Part shown: positions 9,542 to 17,376 of the stretch, one piece after another
How the letters are laid out: the number at the start of each line of letters is the position of its first letter
How positions within the stretch are numbered: the first letter of the stretch is position 1
Origin: Brevibacillus brevis
GTDB taxonomy: Bacteria; Bacillota; Bacilli; Brevibacillales; Brevibacillaceae
DNA: 64,000 bases
Direction: 5' to 3'
Assembly (NCBI RefSeq): GCF_900637055.1
Contig: NZ_LR134338.1
Coordinates: forward strand, 6,411,501-6,475,500
Program-made: the position numbers and the translations under genes
The notes under the pieces: model-generated
Seen by the model: the letters and a program-made list of their open reading frames with translations, nothing else
Database searches by the model: none
Told to the model about the DNA's origin: nothing

Positions 9542-10097
9542 CGTGAGCTGACCCTCCCTTCCCTAAAGGAGAATAAGCGGATCGGAACTTCGCTGACGTA
9601 CGCTCGAATTTTTTGCGCAGACTCGCAGCGTTTTTGTTCATGATCAAGGAAATTTCCTCGTAGGTCTTTTCTTCCACGCCTCGCAGCAAGAGAAGCGTTC
9701 TTTCCTCTACCGAGAGTGTCTGCATGGCAAGAAATACATCCTCACTGAAATAAACATTTTCAATATGCCGCTCGATGTCTGATTGAGACTCTTTGTCCTG
9801 CATCAAAAATGGCAACATCTTTGTCCATTTCCTTTTTCTGATGAGATCGATGCAATGGTGGTAGGCTATTTTATAAAGCCAAGCTGCGAACGGAATGGTT
9901 GGACTGTATTTTTTCAAGTTGCGATATGCTTTGAAGAAGACCTCCTGTGTGGCGTCTTCCGCTTCGCATCGGTTCCCCAAGATGTGATAGCAGTAGTGAA
10001 ATATGGGGGTTTGGTAGCTTTTCATGATGGCAGCGTAGCGGTCATCCGCTCCCTGAATAATCTCATTCACGAGTTCTTCTATCTGTTTCGTGTCCAC
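9510..10097 (-). CDS. ECF-type RNA polymerase sigma factor
   Basis: The 195-residue protein has sigma region 2 at about residues 30-95 (CEAEDATQEVFFKAYRNLKKY, then PFAAWLYKIAYHHCIDLIRKRK). Region 4 lies at about 130-180 (LSVEERTLLLLRGVEEKTYEEISLIMNK with a basic HTH). No region 1 or 3 is present, as usual for ECF factors. The start is a GTG at 10097 with AAGGAGG 6-7 bp upstream; an in-frame ATG further out lacks a ribosome-binding site. The overlapping downstream gene is its likely anti-sigma factor. TGTCAC and CGTTAT occur about 18 bp apart upstream and could form an autoregulated ECF promoter, but this is weak. Confidence 0.9.
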   Translation of the reverse strand: MDTKQIEELVNEIIQGADDRYAAIMKSYQTPIFHYCYHILGNRCEAEDATQEVFFKAYRNLKKYSPTIPFAAWLYKIAYHHCIDLIRKRKWTKMLPFLMQDKESQSDIERHIENVYFSEDVFLAMQTLSVEERTLLLLRGVEEKTYEEISLIMNKNAASLRKKFERTSAKFRSAYSPLGKGGSAHDESKQIAREY

Positions 10098-10157
10098 TCT
10101 CTCCCTCCTTCCAACTGGTATAACGCACCATATCCCCCTGTATGTGACATCGCGTGC

Positions 10158-10190
10158 AAAAAAAATGCCGCGAAGCATATTCGCGACATT
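10158..10190 (-). terminator. Terminator of nitric oxide synthase gene
   Basis: AATGTCGCGAA and TTCGCGGCATT form the stem on the minus strand, followed by eight T. It differs from the hairpin at 8573-8604 only in the loop. Confidence 0.85.
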
Positions 10191-10199
10191 TGAAGGCCT

Positions 10200-11297
10200 T
10201 TATTTTTTGCCGAGCTCCGGCTTGTCCTGGTAAAAGAAATTCGGCGTATGGATTGAGTTGTCGTACAGACTGTGGAAAATGTGTGTAGCTGTTCCGGAGA
10301 TCGGCGGAACCAGCCATGTCCAGTCACCAGTAACGGGTCGACCACATTTCTCTTCTCTTTCCTCAAATCGCTTGAATTGCTGGCTCGCCGTATGGTGATC
10401 GACAATCGATACTCCTTTTTCCTTGAAGGAGTGCAGGACGGCTACGTTCAGCTCGATGAGCGCTTTGTCTCTCCACAGTGTCGCTTCCCTGCTCGTATCG
10501 AGCCCCATGACCTCTGCGACCTTTGGCAGCATGTTATATCGCTCTTGATCGGCGAAATTGCGCGCGCCTATCTCCGTTCCCATGTACCAGCCGTTAAAAG
10601 GCGCGGCCAAATAATCGATACCGCCAATCTCCATGCGCATATTCGAAACAATAGGAACCCCATACCATTGCAATTCCATATCAGCAAAGCCCGGCAAATC
10701 GGGATGCACGATCGGCACCTCCAAGACCAGCTCCTGTGGAATCTCAAAAAACTGTGGCGTCCGATCCCCGATCTGCACGACAAGCGGCAAAACGTCGTAG
10801 TTGGTGCCTTTCCCTTGCCATCCCAAGCTCTCACATAACTTCGTCAACGAAAGCGAAATCGGGTCACCCAGTACGCCGTACTCTGTCTCATATCCCGCAT
10901 AGCGAATCAGTTGGTCATTCCAGATGCGCATGGGAGCTCTGTCTGCTACAGCAGGTGCAAAAACAGTGATGGTCGGGCGAATTTTCCCGTCATTGGTGGC
11001 AAAGTCGATGTGTCGGAGCATGGCCTGCGCCATCTCTTCTTCTGTTTCGACGTGCCGCTCATCTATCACAAGTAACGATTCCCAAAAGAATCGCCCAATA
11101 CATCGATTGCTGTTGCGCCAGGCCATCTTTGCTCCGTGACGAAGCTCTTCGGCTGTATGCTCATAGTATCCCTGCTGATGAATCAGCTGTCGTACTTCTT
11201 GCAGCCGTTGCTCAGTTTCGTCCGTTGTCTTGTCCAGTTCACGATAGCATGTCCGGATAAATTGCTCTGCCGCTTCCATCAATTGAATTGGTTCCAT
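10200..11297 (-). CDS. nos: Bacterial nitric oxide synthase, oxygenase domain
   Basis: The 365-residue protein is a stand-alone NOS oxygenase of normal bacterial length, with no reductase domain. WRNSNRCIGR supplies the heme-ligating Cys at residue 66. The segment WYMGTEIGARNF carries the Glu that binds the arginine guanidinium, and TWLVPPISG lies in the C-terminal cofactor/dimer region. It oxidises L-arginine to citrulline and NO in the cytoplasm, with electrons from a separate flavoprotein, and in bacilli protects against oxidative stress and some antibiotics. The start ATG has GAGG five bases upstream. The gene is monocistronic, with its own promoter and terminator. Confidence 0.97.
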   Translation of the reverse strand: MEPIQLMEAAEQFIRTCYRELDKTTDETEQRLQEVRQLIHQQGYYEHTAEELRHGAKMAWRNSNRCIGRFFWESLLVIDERHVETEEEMAQAMLRHIDFATNDGKIRPTITVFAPAVADRAPMRIWNDQLIRYAGYETEYGVLGDPISLSLTKLCESLGWQGKGTNYDVLPLVVQIGDRTPQFFEIPQELVLEVPIVHPDLPGFADMELQWYGVPIVSNMRMEIGGIDYLAAPFNGWYMGTEIGARNFADQERYNMLPKVAEVMGLDTSREATLWRDKALIELNVAVLHSFKEKGVSIVDHHTASQQFKRFEEREEKCGRPVTGDWTWLVPPISGTATHIFHSLYDNSIHTPNFFYQDKPELGKK

Positions 11298-11368
11298 ATT
11301 ACCCTCTTTTCACGCTGAAGGGTGTCTCTTCGCTGTTATTTTCTTCATCGTAGAATTTTGTTACCTAC

Positions 11369-11398
11369 ATTATAAAATTACTCGTGCTTGATTACCAA
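11369..11398 (-). promoter_or_regulatory. Sigma-A-like promoter of nos
   Basis: On the minus strand TTGGTA (11393-11398) and a consensus TATAAT (11369-11374) are separated by 18 bp. They lie about 70 bp upstream of the nos start codon. Confidence 0.6.
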
Positions 11399-11682
11399 TC
11401 ATGTAGGCATATGGACACATATCTGTAAGAATCATTGCCTGACGTGGTTACTACGCACGATGAATAAGCAGCTTGGGTAAAGAACCCGGTGTTTTTGGAT
11501 GAAACAATTCCAAATACCTATGTATTCACAACTTTATATCTATTGTTAGTGACCGCTCTACACCCGATATTTCATTTAGTGGGTATAATTTCCTTTTTAT
11601 ATATAGATTGGATATTCGGCGAATCGATTAACATGAGCATTTTTTATCTGCATCGAAAACTTTACAGAGAGGAGGAGACTCT
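11399..11682. other. Intergenic region between nos and the toxin gene
   Basis: No convincing gene is present. The toxin gene is preceded by a TATAAT at 11584-11589 without a good -35, so its promoter is unresolved. The DNA is more AT-rich than the flanking genes. Confidence 0.5.
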
Positions 11683-12951
11683 ATGCCCAATATTGAAGGT
11701 ATCACCGTCCAGAAGTCGAATGCGGAACGAAAGAGCTATGTGGTTGTTGGTGCCATTTTATCATGCAGCAGCGGAAGTCAGCTAAGTCGTTTAAAAATGC
11801 CATTCAGCCATGGTGTTTTTGTAAAAGGGAAGCCGCAAATGAATATCATGGACTTCGTTCCTAACATAAATATTATGCCCTTTGGAAAGTGCAGCAGCTT
11901 GAAAAATCCCGCGGTCGCCTCTGCCACAGCAGCTAATAACGGGGTACTCACGCCGATGCCGTGCACGCCAGTGATGACCATGCCATGGATAGATGGCAAA
12001 CCAGATAAAATGGTAGGCGAACATCCGGCTTTGCTGAACAAATCAACAAATATGTGTTTCCACTGTGGGCAGATCAAGATTGAGGATGACGGACAGGATT
12101 TGGGTGGTGTTACGGTAGGAAATCAGTCGCCAGCAAATAGTGGATCGCCCAATGCCAATTTTGAACAGGGACCAGCTTGTGAGAAGCCACAGGAAAAACC
12201 AAGCATGTGGGATCATTTCGTCAAAGGTATCTCGAAGCTGGGAGACGTTCCTGCTGCGATGCAAAAAGCGGCAAGTGAGCTGCCAGGAGCTTTGGAGAAA
12301 GCGGCAGAGGATTTGCCAAAGGGTATTGGAGTGTTTGTAAGGGAAGGCTATATCGAGCCAATGCAAGAAGATTTGGATACATTGCGTGATGATAAATTAA
12401 ATCTCGCGGATGGAATTGCACTTGGTGGCCTTGCTTTGAATGCACTTACGCTGGGGAGAAGTAAAAACATTAAGAATGTAGTCGATGTGACGAGAAAAGG
12501 AAAAAGGGCGAATGATAAAATTGATTATGTAGAAGAGACAGGTCGCCTTGGTGGTACACTCTATAATGATAAAGATTTGAGGCTGTTAGGAAACTATCTT
12601 GAAAAAAGAGGGGTAACTTTAAAAGTTGGAGATGAATTTCTACCACCTGGAAAAGGGGGAGGTTTTAACTACAATACTGATGAATTAGTATTGAGAAGTA
12701 ATCCAACACAATATGAGGTTTGGCATGAACTGTCTCATTATTTACATTATAGGAGAATTGGAAAAGACGCATATTCAAATCTACCACGTACTTATGGACC
12801 AGTACCTATGAATGATTTAACTCAATTCAACGCTCCAGAGCAATTTGTTTATGACATGCTTTCCAATAGTCCTAAGAGATGGAATTCTTTAAATGAAGCC
12901 GAACAACTTCATGCTAACTGGTATATAATGCAATATGGAGGTCTTAGATAA
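11683..12951 (+). CDS. Polymorphic toxin: PAAR-like (DUF4280) N-terminus with HExxH C-terminal tip
   Basis: The 422-residue protein starts at an ATG with GGAGGAG just upstream. Residues about 15-150 resemble the PAAR-like DUF4280 domain: GAILSCSSGS, FGKCSS, a PMPCTPV segment and a MCFHCGQ pair of Cys. A variable Ala/Pro-rich linker follows. The last 150 residues change in composition to AT-rich codons and contain WHELSHYLHYRR, an HExxH zinc-metalloprotease signature at residues 348-352. The architecture is that of a delivered effector whose C-terminal tip is the toxin, and the small gene overlapping its stop is the probable immunity gene. The delivery apparatus is not in the window. Metalloprotease activity is inferred from the motif only. 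Confidence 0.75.
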   Translation: MPNIEGITVQKSNAERKSYVVVGAILSCSSGSQLSRLKMPFSHGVFVKGKPQMNIMDFVPNINIMPFGKCSSLKNPAVASATAANNGVLTPMPCTPVMTMPWIDGKPDKMVGEHPALLNKSTNMCFHCGQIKIEDDGQDLGGVTVGNQSPANSGSPNANFEQGPACEKPQEKPSMWDHFVKGISKLGDVPAAMQKAASELPGALEKAAEDLPKGIGVFVREGYIEPMQEDLDTLRDDKLNLADGIALGGLALNALTLGRSKNIKNVVDVTRKGKRANDKIDYVEETGRLGGTLYNDKDLRLLGNYLEKRGVTLKVGDEFLPPGKGGGFNYNTDELVLRSNPTQYEVWHELSHYLHYRRIGKDAYSNLPRTYGPVPMNDLTQFNAPEQFVYDMLSNSPKRWNSLNEAEQLHANWYIMQYGGLR

Positions 12952-13211
12952 TGAAACTATCAAGGGAACAAGCAGAAAAGTTGGCACTGGATTATGTGAA
13001 TAAAGATAAGAATGAGAACTACAAATTGGTGCTAGTTAGTGTTGAGGTATCTAAAATCTCCCCTAAATATTGGGCGGCTACTTTTGAAGTTAGAACCTCA
13101 GAAGGGCATTTGATGGAAGGACCTTTACTTATACTTGTTGACGATGATCTGGAAAAGGCAATGAGTCTAGATGAAGCTATAGAAGCACACTTAGCTAATC
13201 GTGATAAATAA
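12951..13211 (+). CDS. Probable immunity protein of the HExxH toxin
   Basis: The 86-residue protein overlaps the toxin stop codon by one base (TAATG), the tightest form of translational coupling. It is small, soluble and acidic at its C-terminus (DDDLEKAMSLDEAIEAHLAN) and opens with SREQAEKLALDYVNK. No family is recognised with certainty. Its size, position and AT-rich composition matching the toxin tip make it the likely antidote. A decayed relative lies about 650 bp downstream next to a decayed copy of the toxin tail. Confidence 0.7.
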   Translation: MKLSREQAEKLALDYVNKDKNENYKLVLVSVEVSKISPKYWAATFEVRTSEGHLMEGPLLILVDDDLEKAMSLDEAIEAHLANRDK

Positions 13212-13322
13212 AACTTGCCTTGATATTGGAAGTTTCAACTTGTGTAGGAACTGTCCAGTAACGAATAAACCTCTATAATTAATCATCACCAACATAACCT
13301 TAGATTTAGGAAATGAAGGAAT

Positions 13323-13567
13323 GTGTTTTCTATTGAGGTTAAAACCGCAATCTTTACCCAGGTTGGAAATATAGTTGCTATTAAAGGAAAGCCGAATGGC
13401 AATCTTCAGAGTAAAGTTCTACACGATGAAACCGATAATACTAAATCTTATTATGTTAAAGAAGTGGCATTGGGTAATAGGCAGGATTACATAGTCCGAC
13501 AGAATCTATAACTATTCAATTAGAGCCAAGGGACTATAAGGCAGATGAATTAATAGGAAAAGATTGA
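13323..13567 (+). pseudogene. Small frameshifted ORF in the toxin locus
   Basis: A GTG-initiated frame runs 62 residues (VKTAIFTQVGNIVAIKGKP onward) to a stop at 13511. A second frame picks up without a gap near 13502 with a similar beta-rich composition (SITIQLEPRDYKADELIGKD) and stops at 13567. Joined, they make an about 80-residue protein, so a single frameshift near 13500 is the simplest reading. No family was recognised. It could be a remnant of another small immunity-type gene. Confidence 0.4.
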
Positions 13568-13591
13568 TAAGTTACGATGAATAACCAAATT

Positions 13592-13625
13592 GCTCCGTTT
13601 AGGTCATACCTTACGGAGCTTTTTC
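13592..13625 (+). terminator. Terminator downstream of the toxin/immunity genes
   Basis: GCTCCGT (13592-13598) pairs with ACGGAGC (13613-13619) and TTTTTCTTT follows. It probably ends transcription from the toxin locus before the decayed cassette. Confidence 0.75.
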
Positions 13626-13717
13626 TTTCGGATGTATCCAGCACTGAATGGACCTATTGTACTCCTCCCCCCGTTAATCGGGATTAAAAATAGGTATGTC
13701 CGAGTTGAAAATCAAAC

Positions 13718-13945
13718 ATTGGAAAAGAAGCATATGCAAAATTACCTCGCGAATTTGTATTTGATATGCTTTCACATCCTAAAAGGTGAGCAAAGACATG
13801 CAAACTGGTACATCGGCAATTTTTGAGGTATCCAATAAATGAGTGTTTGTAAGAAGAGAAGTAGCCGAAGAAGAAGCGAAAAAATAGCTATGGAATACAT
13901 CGCTAAAAACCCTTCAACACATTCAAATATACTTTAGTAAATATT
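13718..13945 (+). pseudogene. Decayed second toxin-tip/immunity cassette
   Basis: Three short segments in different frames match the live genes upstream. Bases 13718-13786 read IGKEAYAKLPR then EFVFDMLSHPKR and a stop, against IGKDAYSNLPR and QFVYDMLSNSPKR in the toxin, with an internal deletion between the two blocks. Bases 13788-13826 read EQRHANWYIGNF against EQLHANWYIMQY. Bases about 13850-13935 read EKIAMEYIAKN against EKLALDYVNKD of the immunity protein. Order and spacing follow the live pair, so this is a diverged, inactivated copy of the toxin C-terminus plus immunity gene. Confidence 0.7.
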
Positions 13946-14200
13946 AATAGTAACCCGAATAGATATATAAGTTAGTCAGTTATGTTCGAGATGCGAACCA
14001 TTAACAGAGATTTTGGAGACGGTCTTTTGATCCTAGGTATTGATGAGTATGGGAATATTATAATCGTGGGCTTGGTCTACCCTGAACCCATTATTCATCT
14101 GTTAACATGTGAATTTAGTAACCGAACCAATGAAAAACAACACGCTATTGATTACTCTTTAAATAGAATGTCAACAGTTGTTACAATCATATGTTTAGGA

Positions 14201-14229
14201 AAAAAAAGACAGGTGCTTTCACACCCGCC
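14201..14229 (-). terminator. Terminator after glpP
   Basis: On the minus strand CGGGTG pairs with CACCTG (one G-T pair) and is followed by T-rich sequence (TCTTTTTTT). It lies just after the glpP stop codon and would end the long minus-strand unit. Confidence 0.65.
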
Positions 14230-14236
14230 CATTCTC

Positions 14237-14803
14237 CTAAACAGTCATATGGTTCCACATCTCCGACTTACTCAACGAAACAGCATCTGCTCCAGCCTTC
14301 AACGCTTCGTTGACCTGCTCCATATTCCAAATCAACCCACCCAAAATAATCGGCTGCGACAAATGCTCCTTGATATACGAAATAATAGACGGCGCTATCC
14401 CCGGCATGATTTCAATCGCATCTGGCTGGTTTTCCAAGACGTTTTTGATGGTCGTAGAAAGAGAGGTCGAATCGATCAAAAAGACTCGCTGGATCGTCAG
14501 CATCCCTTCCTTTTTGGCCGCACGAATCATCGGTCCTTTGGTAGTGACAATGCCCGTTGGTTGGATATAGGTGGACAAGAAACGAAAAGCCTCTTTGTCA
14601 TTGGACAAGCCATTCATGAGGTCTGTGTGCAAAAAAATCGGCTTGCTCGACTGACGGATGATTTCGGCTTCCTCCATCAGCTTGGTCAGCTTTCCGTACA
14701 TCAAAAGGATCGCGCAAGCACGGGATGCCATCGCCTCTCCCAAGCGATCCTGTTCGGTTGCCGCGATAACCGGATTCGTTTTCAAAATCGTTTGCATGTC
14801 CAT
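14237..14803 (-). CDS. glpP: Glycerol-3-phosphate-responsive antiterminator GlpP
   Basis: The 188-residue protein has the full length and typical segments of GlpP: KPIFLHTDLMNGLSNDKEA, GIVTTKGPMIRAAKK, QPDAIEIMPGIAPSII, LGGLIWNMEQVNEALKAGADAVSLS. It adopts a TIM-barrel-like fold that binds glycerol-3-phosphate, and the B. subtilis protein binds glp leader mRNA to prevent termination. It is the last gene of the unit, one base after the upstream stop codon, with its ribosome-binding site (GCAGGAGGCG) inside that gene. Its place in a Ugp-type operon, not with glpFKD, is uncommon and suggests control of this operon's own leader. Confidence 0.93.
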   Translation of the reverse strand: MDMQTILKTNPVIAATEQDRLGEAMASRACAILLMYGKLTKLMEEAEIIRQSSKPIFLHTDLMNGLSNDKEAFRFLSTYIQPTGIVTTKGPMIRAAKKEGMLTIQRVFLIDSTSLSTTIKNVLENQPDAIEIMPGIAPSIISYIKEHLSQPIILGGLIWNMEQVNEALKAGADAVSLSKSEMWNHMTV

Positions 14804-14804
14804 G

Positions 14805-15626
14805 TTACTCGCCTCCTGCCCTCAGTAGCCGTTCCACACTTACCTCAGCGCAGCCAAGCTGCTTTGTCTCTACAACCCAATGACCCGCGAATCCATTGTC
14901 TTTTAAAAGTGACAGGATCGATGCAAACGGAATCGTTCCGTCCCCCACTGCCAAATGATCGTCCAGTTTGCCAAAGTTATCACTCAGGTGAAGAGCGGAC
15001 AAATAAGGAAGTACCTCCTGCAATGCATCGATTGCATATCCCGCACGAATCAAATGGGCATGGCCCACGTCGTACACGATCCCCACACGTGAGGAATTTA
15101 CATGACGGCATATGCGCACGAGATCCTCGACGTTCCACCCCAGCACTTTTGGATAAGGGGGAACATTCTCGACCGTCAGTATCGTTCTAGTCTCTGCGGA
15201 CAGCTCGGTGGTCAACACGTGGAGTGCCTGACTCGCATTTTCCACACCTCTGGCACGCTCGGTCTCCGCAAGGCGATCTTCTACTTCCCCCGGATGCATC
15301 ACGACGTGCGTGCAGTCGAGATAACTGGCAATCTCCAGGCAGCGCTTCATCGTGTCCATTGTTTGATCCCGGATTGCCCCTGCGTCCGCCGCTAGATTGC
15401 AGCCGCTAATCGGTGCATGAATCGACCAGACAATCCCTCTCTCGTCTCCCAGCTGCTTCAATTCTTTCACTTGCTCCCAGGACCAGTCCAAGAGGTCGGC
15501 ATGATTCTCTTCACACATAATCTCAATGACCTTCCAATCATGGTGTACAAGCTGAAAGATAGCATCACGCAGAGGCTGATTGAATATCGCATAGGTGGAT
15601 ACGGCAAACGAGCTTTTGTCTCTCAT
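14805..15626 (-). CDS. TIM-barrel sugar phosphate isomerase/epimerase family protein
   Basis: The 273-residue protein has the xylose isomerase-like/AP endonuclease 2 fold: IEIMCEENHADLLDW near the N-terminus, VWSIHAPISG, HVVMHPGEVED, LTVENVPP, GIVYDVGHAHL and LHLSDNFGKLDDHLAVGDGTI. The His, Glu and Asp residues of these blocks form the usual metal site. The exact reaction cannot be read from sequence. Its place between the permease and GlpP suggests it processes the imported phosphodiester or the sugar/polyol head group. The ATG has GAGGGAGGG about 9 bp upstream. Confidence 0.75.
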   Translation of the reverse strand: MRDKSSFAVSTYAIFNQPLRDAIFQLVHHDWKVIEIMCEENHADLLDWSWEQVKELKQLGDERGIVWSIHAPISGCNLAADAGAIRDQTMDTMKRCLEIASYLDCTHVVMHPGEVEDRLAETERARGVENASQALHVLTTELSAETRTILTVENVPPYPKVLGWNVEDLVRICRHVNSSRVGIVYDVGHAHLIRAGYAIDALQEVLPYLSALHLSDNFGKLDDHLAVGDGTIPFASILSLLKDNGFAGHWVVETKQLGCAEVSVERLLRAGGE

Positions 15627-15644
15627 TATTCATGACCCTCCCTC

Positions 15645-16448
15645 TTATTTCACGCCGGAGTGGATGAAGCTGTTGATAAACTGCCGCTGGAACAACAAAA
15701 ATGCCAGCAACAACGGAAAAATTACCATGACCGTCGCTGCACTTACCTCGGCCCACTGCGCCCCCGTCTCAAACGATTGGGCAAAAATCGCCAGACCGAC
15801 CGTTAACGGGCGATTTTCCACGGAATTCGTAATTATCAGCGGCCACATGAAGTTGTTCCAATGGTAGCTGACCGAGACCAGCCCAAACGCAATGTAGGTC
15901 GGCTTCGCTAACGGAACATACACCCGCCACAGAATCTGGAACCAGGAGCAGCCCTCCATCCTTGCCGCCTCCTCCAGCTCGTGCGGGATTGTCTTGAAGG
16001 TTTGTCGCAACAGAAAGACTCCGAAGGCAGAAGCGAAGTACGGCAGCATAATGCCGATTTTGGTATCCAGCAAAGACAAGTCACGCAGGACGTTGTAGTT
16101 GGGGAAAATCAAGATATCTGCCGGGACCATGAGCTGGACCAGGAACAGGACAAACAGCACATCCTTTCCCCAAAATTGCAGCTTCGCAAAGGCATAGGCT
16201 GCCAGTGTTGCCGTGATGATTTGTGCCACTAAAATACCGGTCACGATCAAAAAGGTATTGATGTAGTACTGGTCAAAGGGCGCTGCGTCCCACACCTTTG
16301 CAAAGTTATCGAGTGTAAAATCTGCACTGAACGACCACGAAGTCGCCAGCTCCCTCGGGCGAAAGGAAGTCCAGACCGCCCAGAGCAAAGGAAACAGCCA
16401 GAGAACGGCCAAGCCGTACATGCCAGCCGTTGTGATTTTGCGAAGCAT
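15645..16448 (-). CDS. ugpE: Ugp-type ABC transporter permease 2
   Basis: The 267-residue membrane protein has six predicted helices and the binding-protein-dependent permease signature EEAARMEGCSWFQILWRVYVPL in the cytoplasmic loop, which docks the ATPase. It belongs to the carbohydrate CUT1 family and pairs with the adjacent UgpA-like permease. ATG 16448 is preferred (GGGGGG, then ATGGCAG, before it) over an in-frame upstream start, because it leaves a normal N-terminus (MLRKITTAGMYG). Start and upstream stop are 13 bp apart. Confidence 0.87.
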   Translation of the reverse strand: MLRKITTAGMYGLAVLWLFPLLWAVWTSFRPRELATSWSFSADFTLDNFAKVWDAAPFDQYYINTFLIVTGILVAQIITATLAAYAFAKLQFWGKDVLFVLFLVQLMVPADILIFPNYNVLRDLSLLDTKIGIMLPYFASAFGVFLLRQTFKTIPHELEEAARMEGCSWFQILWRVYVPLAKPTYIAFGLVSVSYHWNNFMWPLIITNSVENRPLTVGLAIFAQSFETGAQWAEVSAATVMVIFPLLLAFLLFQRQFINSFIHSGVK

Positions 16449-16461
16449 CTGCCATCCCCCC

Positions 16462-17349
16462 TTAGTTGTAATGAATCTTTTTATCCATACCAAAAAACTG
16501 AAAAGCAGCGACTAACAAGAGCAGCACGACCATGACAATCGTCAATGCCGAGGCCATTCCTTGATCCCAGAAAGAAAACGCCGTCTCGTATATGTAGTAC
16601 AGCAAGAGATTGCTGGCATTATCCGGTCCGCCTTTGGTCATGATCACCAAATGATCTACCAGCTTGAAAGAGTTGGTGAAGGCGATAATACTGACAAACA
16701 TCGTCGTTGGCATAAGCAGCGGAAAGGTGATGCGGCGAAAAACCGTCCACGACGATGCCCCTTCCATGGAGGCGGATTCGTATAGCTCCTGTGAAATGTT
16801 TTGCAATCCCGCCAAATAAAAGATCATGAAATAGCCCGCTTCCTTCCAAATGACCATGAAGATCATCGCCCACATCACATTTTTCTGATCACCGAGCCAG
16901 TTCATGTCGCCTTTTCCGAACCACTCCATCACATGACTAAGCGCTCCGTACTCCGGTGTGTAAATAAACAGCCAGATGTTCGCCACTGCAATCATCGGAA
17001 CAACTGTCGGGTAAAAATAAGCCGTGCGGATAAAGCTCTTCCCTCGTAATGCCTTGTTGGCGAACAGAGCCATAGCCAGCGCGAGAGCCACACTCGTAGG
17101 CACTGTTCCGATGGCAAACCAGATATTATTGGTCAGCACCTTCCAAAACACTTCATCTTCCACCATTTGTTTATAATTATCTATCCCGTTAAAAAACGGC
17201 TCTGGAGAACCCAGATCCGCTTGATGAAAACTGAGTATGAACGTTTGTATAACTGGATAGAAGGTAAACAGCAGCAGGAAGATGAGGGAGGGAAGGAGCA
17301 AGAGCCAGGCGTACATGTTCACTTTCCATTTTGCGCGTAGTTCCCCCAT
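16462..17349 (-). CDS. ugpA: Ugp-type ABC transporter permease 1
   Basis: The 295-residue membrane protein of the CUT1 family has an N-terminal helix (WLLLLPSLIFLLLFTFYPV), a periplasmic loop typical of MalF/UgpA proteins and the EAA-loop ESASMEGASSWTVFRRITFPLL. With UgpE it forms the translocation pore. GGGAG precedes the ATG by five bases. Assignment to glycerol-3-phosphate/glycerophosphodiester transport, not a sugar, comes from the neighbours (GDPD, phosphatase, GlpP). Confidence 0.85.
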   Translation of the reverse strand: MGELRAKWKVNMYAWLLLLPSLIFLLLFTFYPVIQTFILSFHQADLGSPEPFFNGIDNYKQMVEDEVFWKVLTNNIWFAIGTVPTSVALALAMALFANKALRGKSFIRTAYFYPTVVPMIAVANIWLFIYTPEYGALSHVMEWFGKGDMNWLGDQKNVMWAMIFMVIWKEAGYFMIFYLAGLQNISQELYESASMEGASSWTVFRRITFPLLMPTTMFVSIIAFTNSFKLVDHLVIMTKGGPDNASNLLLYYIYETAFSFWDQGMASALTIVMVVLLLLVAAFQFFGMDKKIHYN

Positions 17350-17376
17350 TGTCGCTCCCCCATTGCCTTGCTTGAT

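Noticed and set aside
11489..11785. A 98-codon plus-strand frame before the toxin gene
   Set aside because: It overlaps the toxin start in another frame, lacks a ribosome-binding site and has no coding-like composition.
13982..15190. A 402-codon plus-strand open frame
   Set aside because: It is antisense to glpP and the TIM-barrel gene, both of which have family motifs, correct lengths and ribosome-binding sites. Its translation has no recognisable features.
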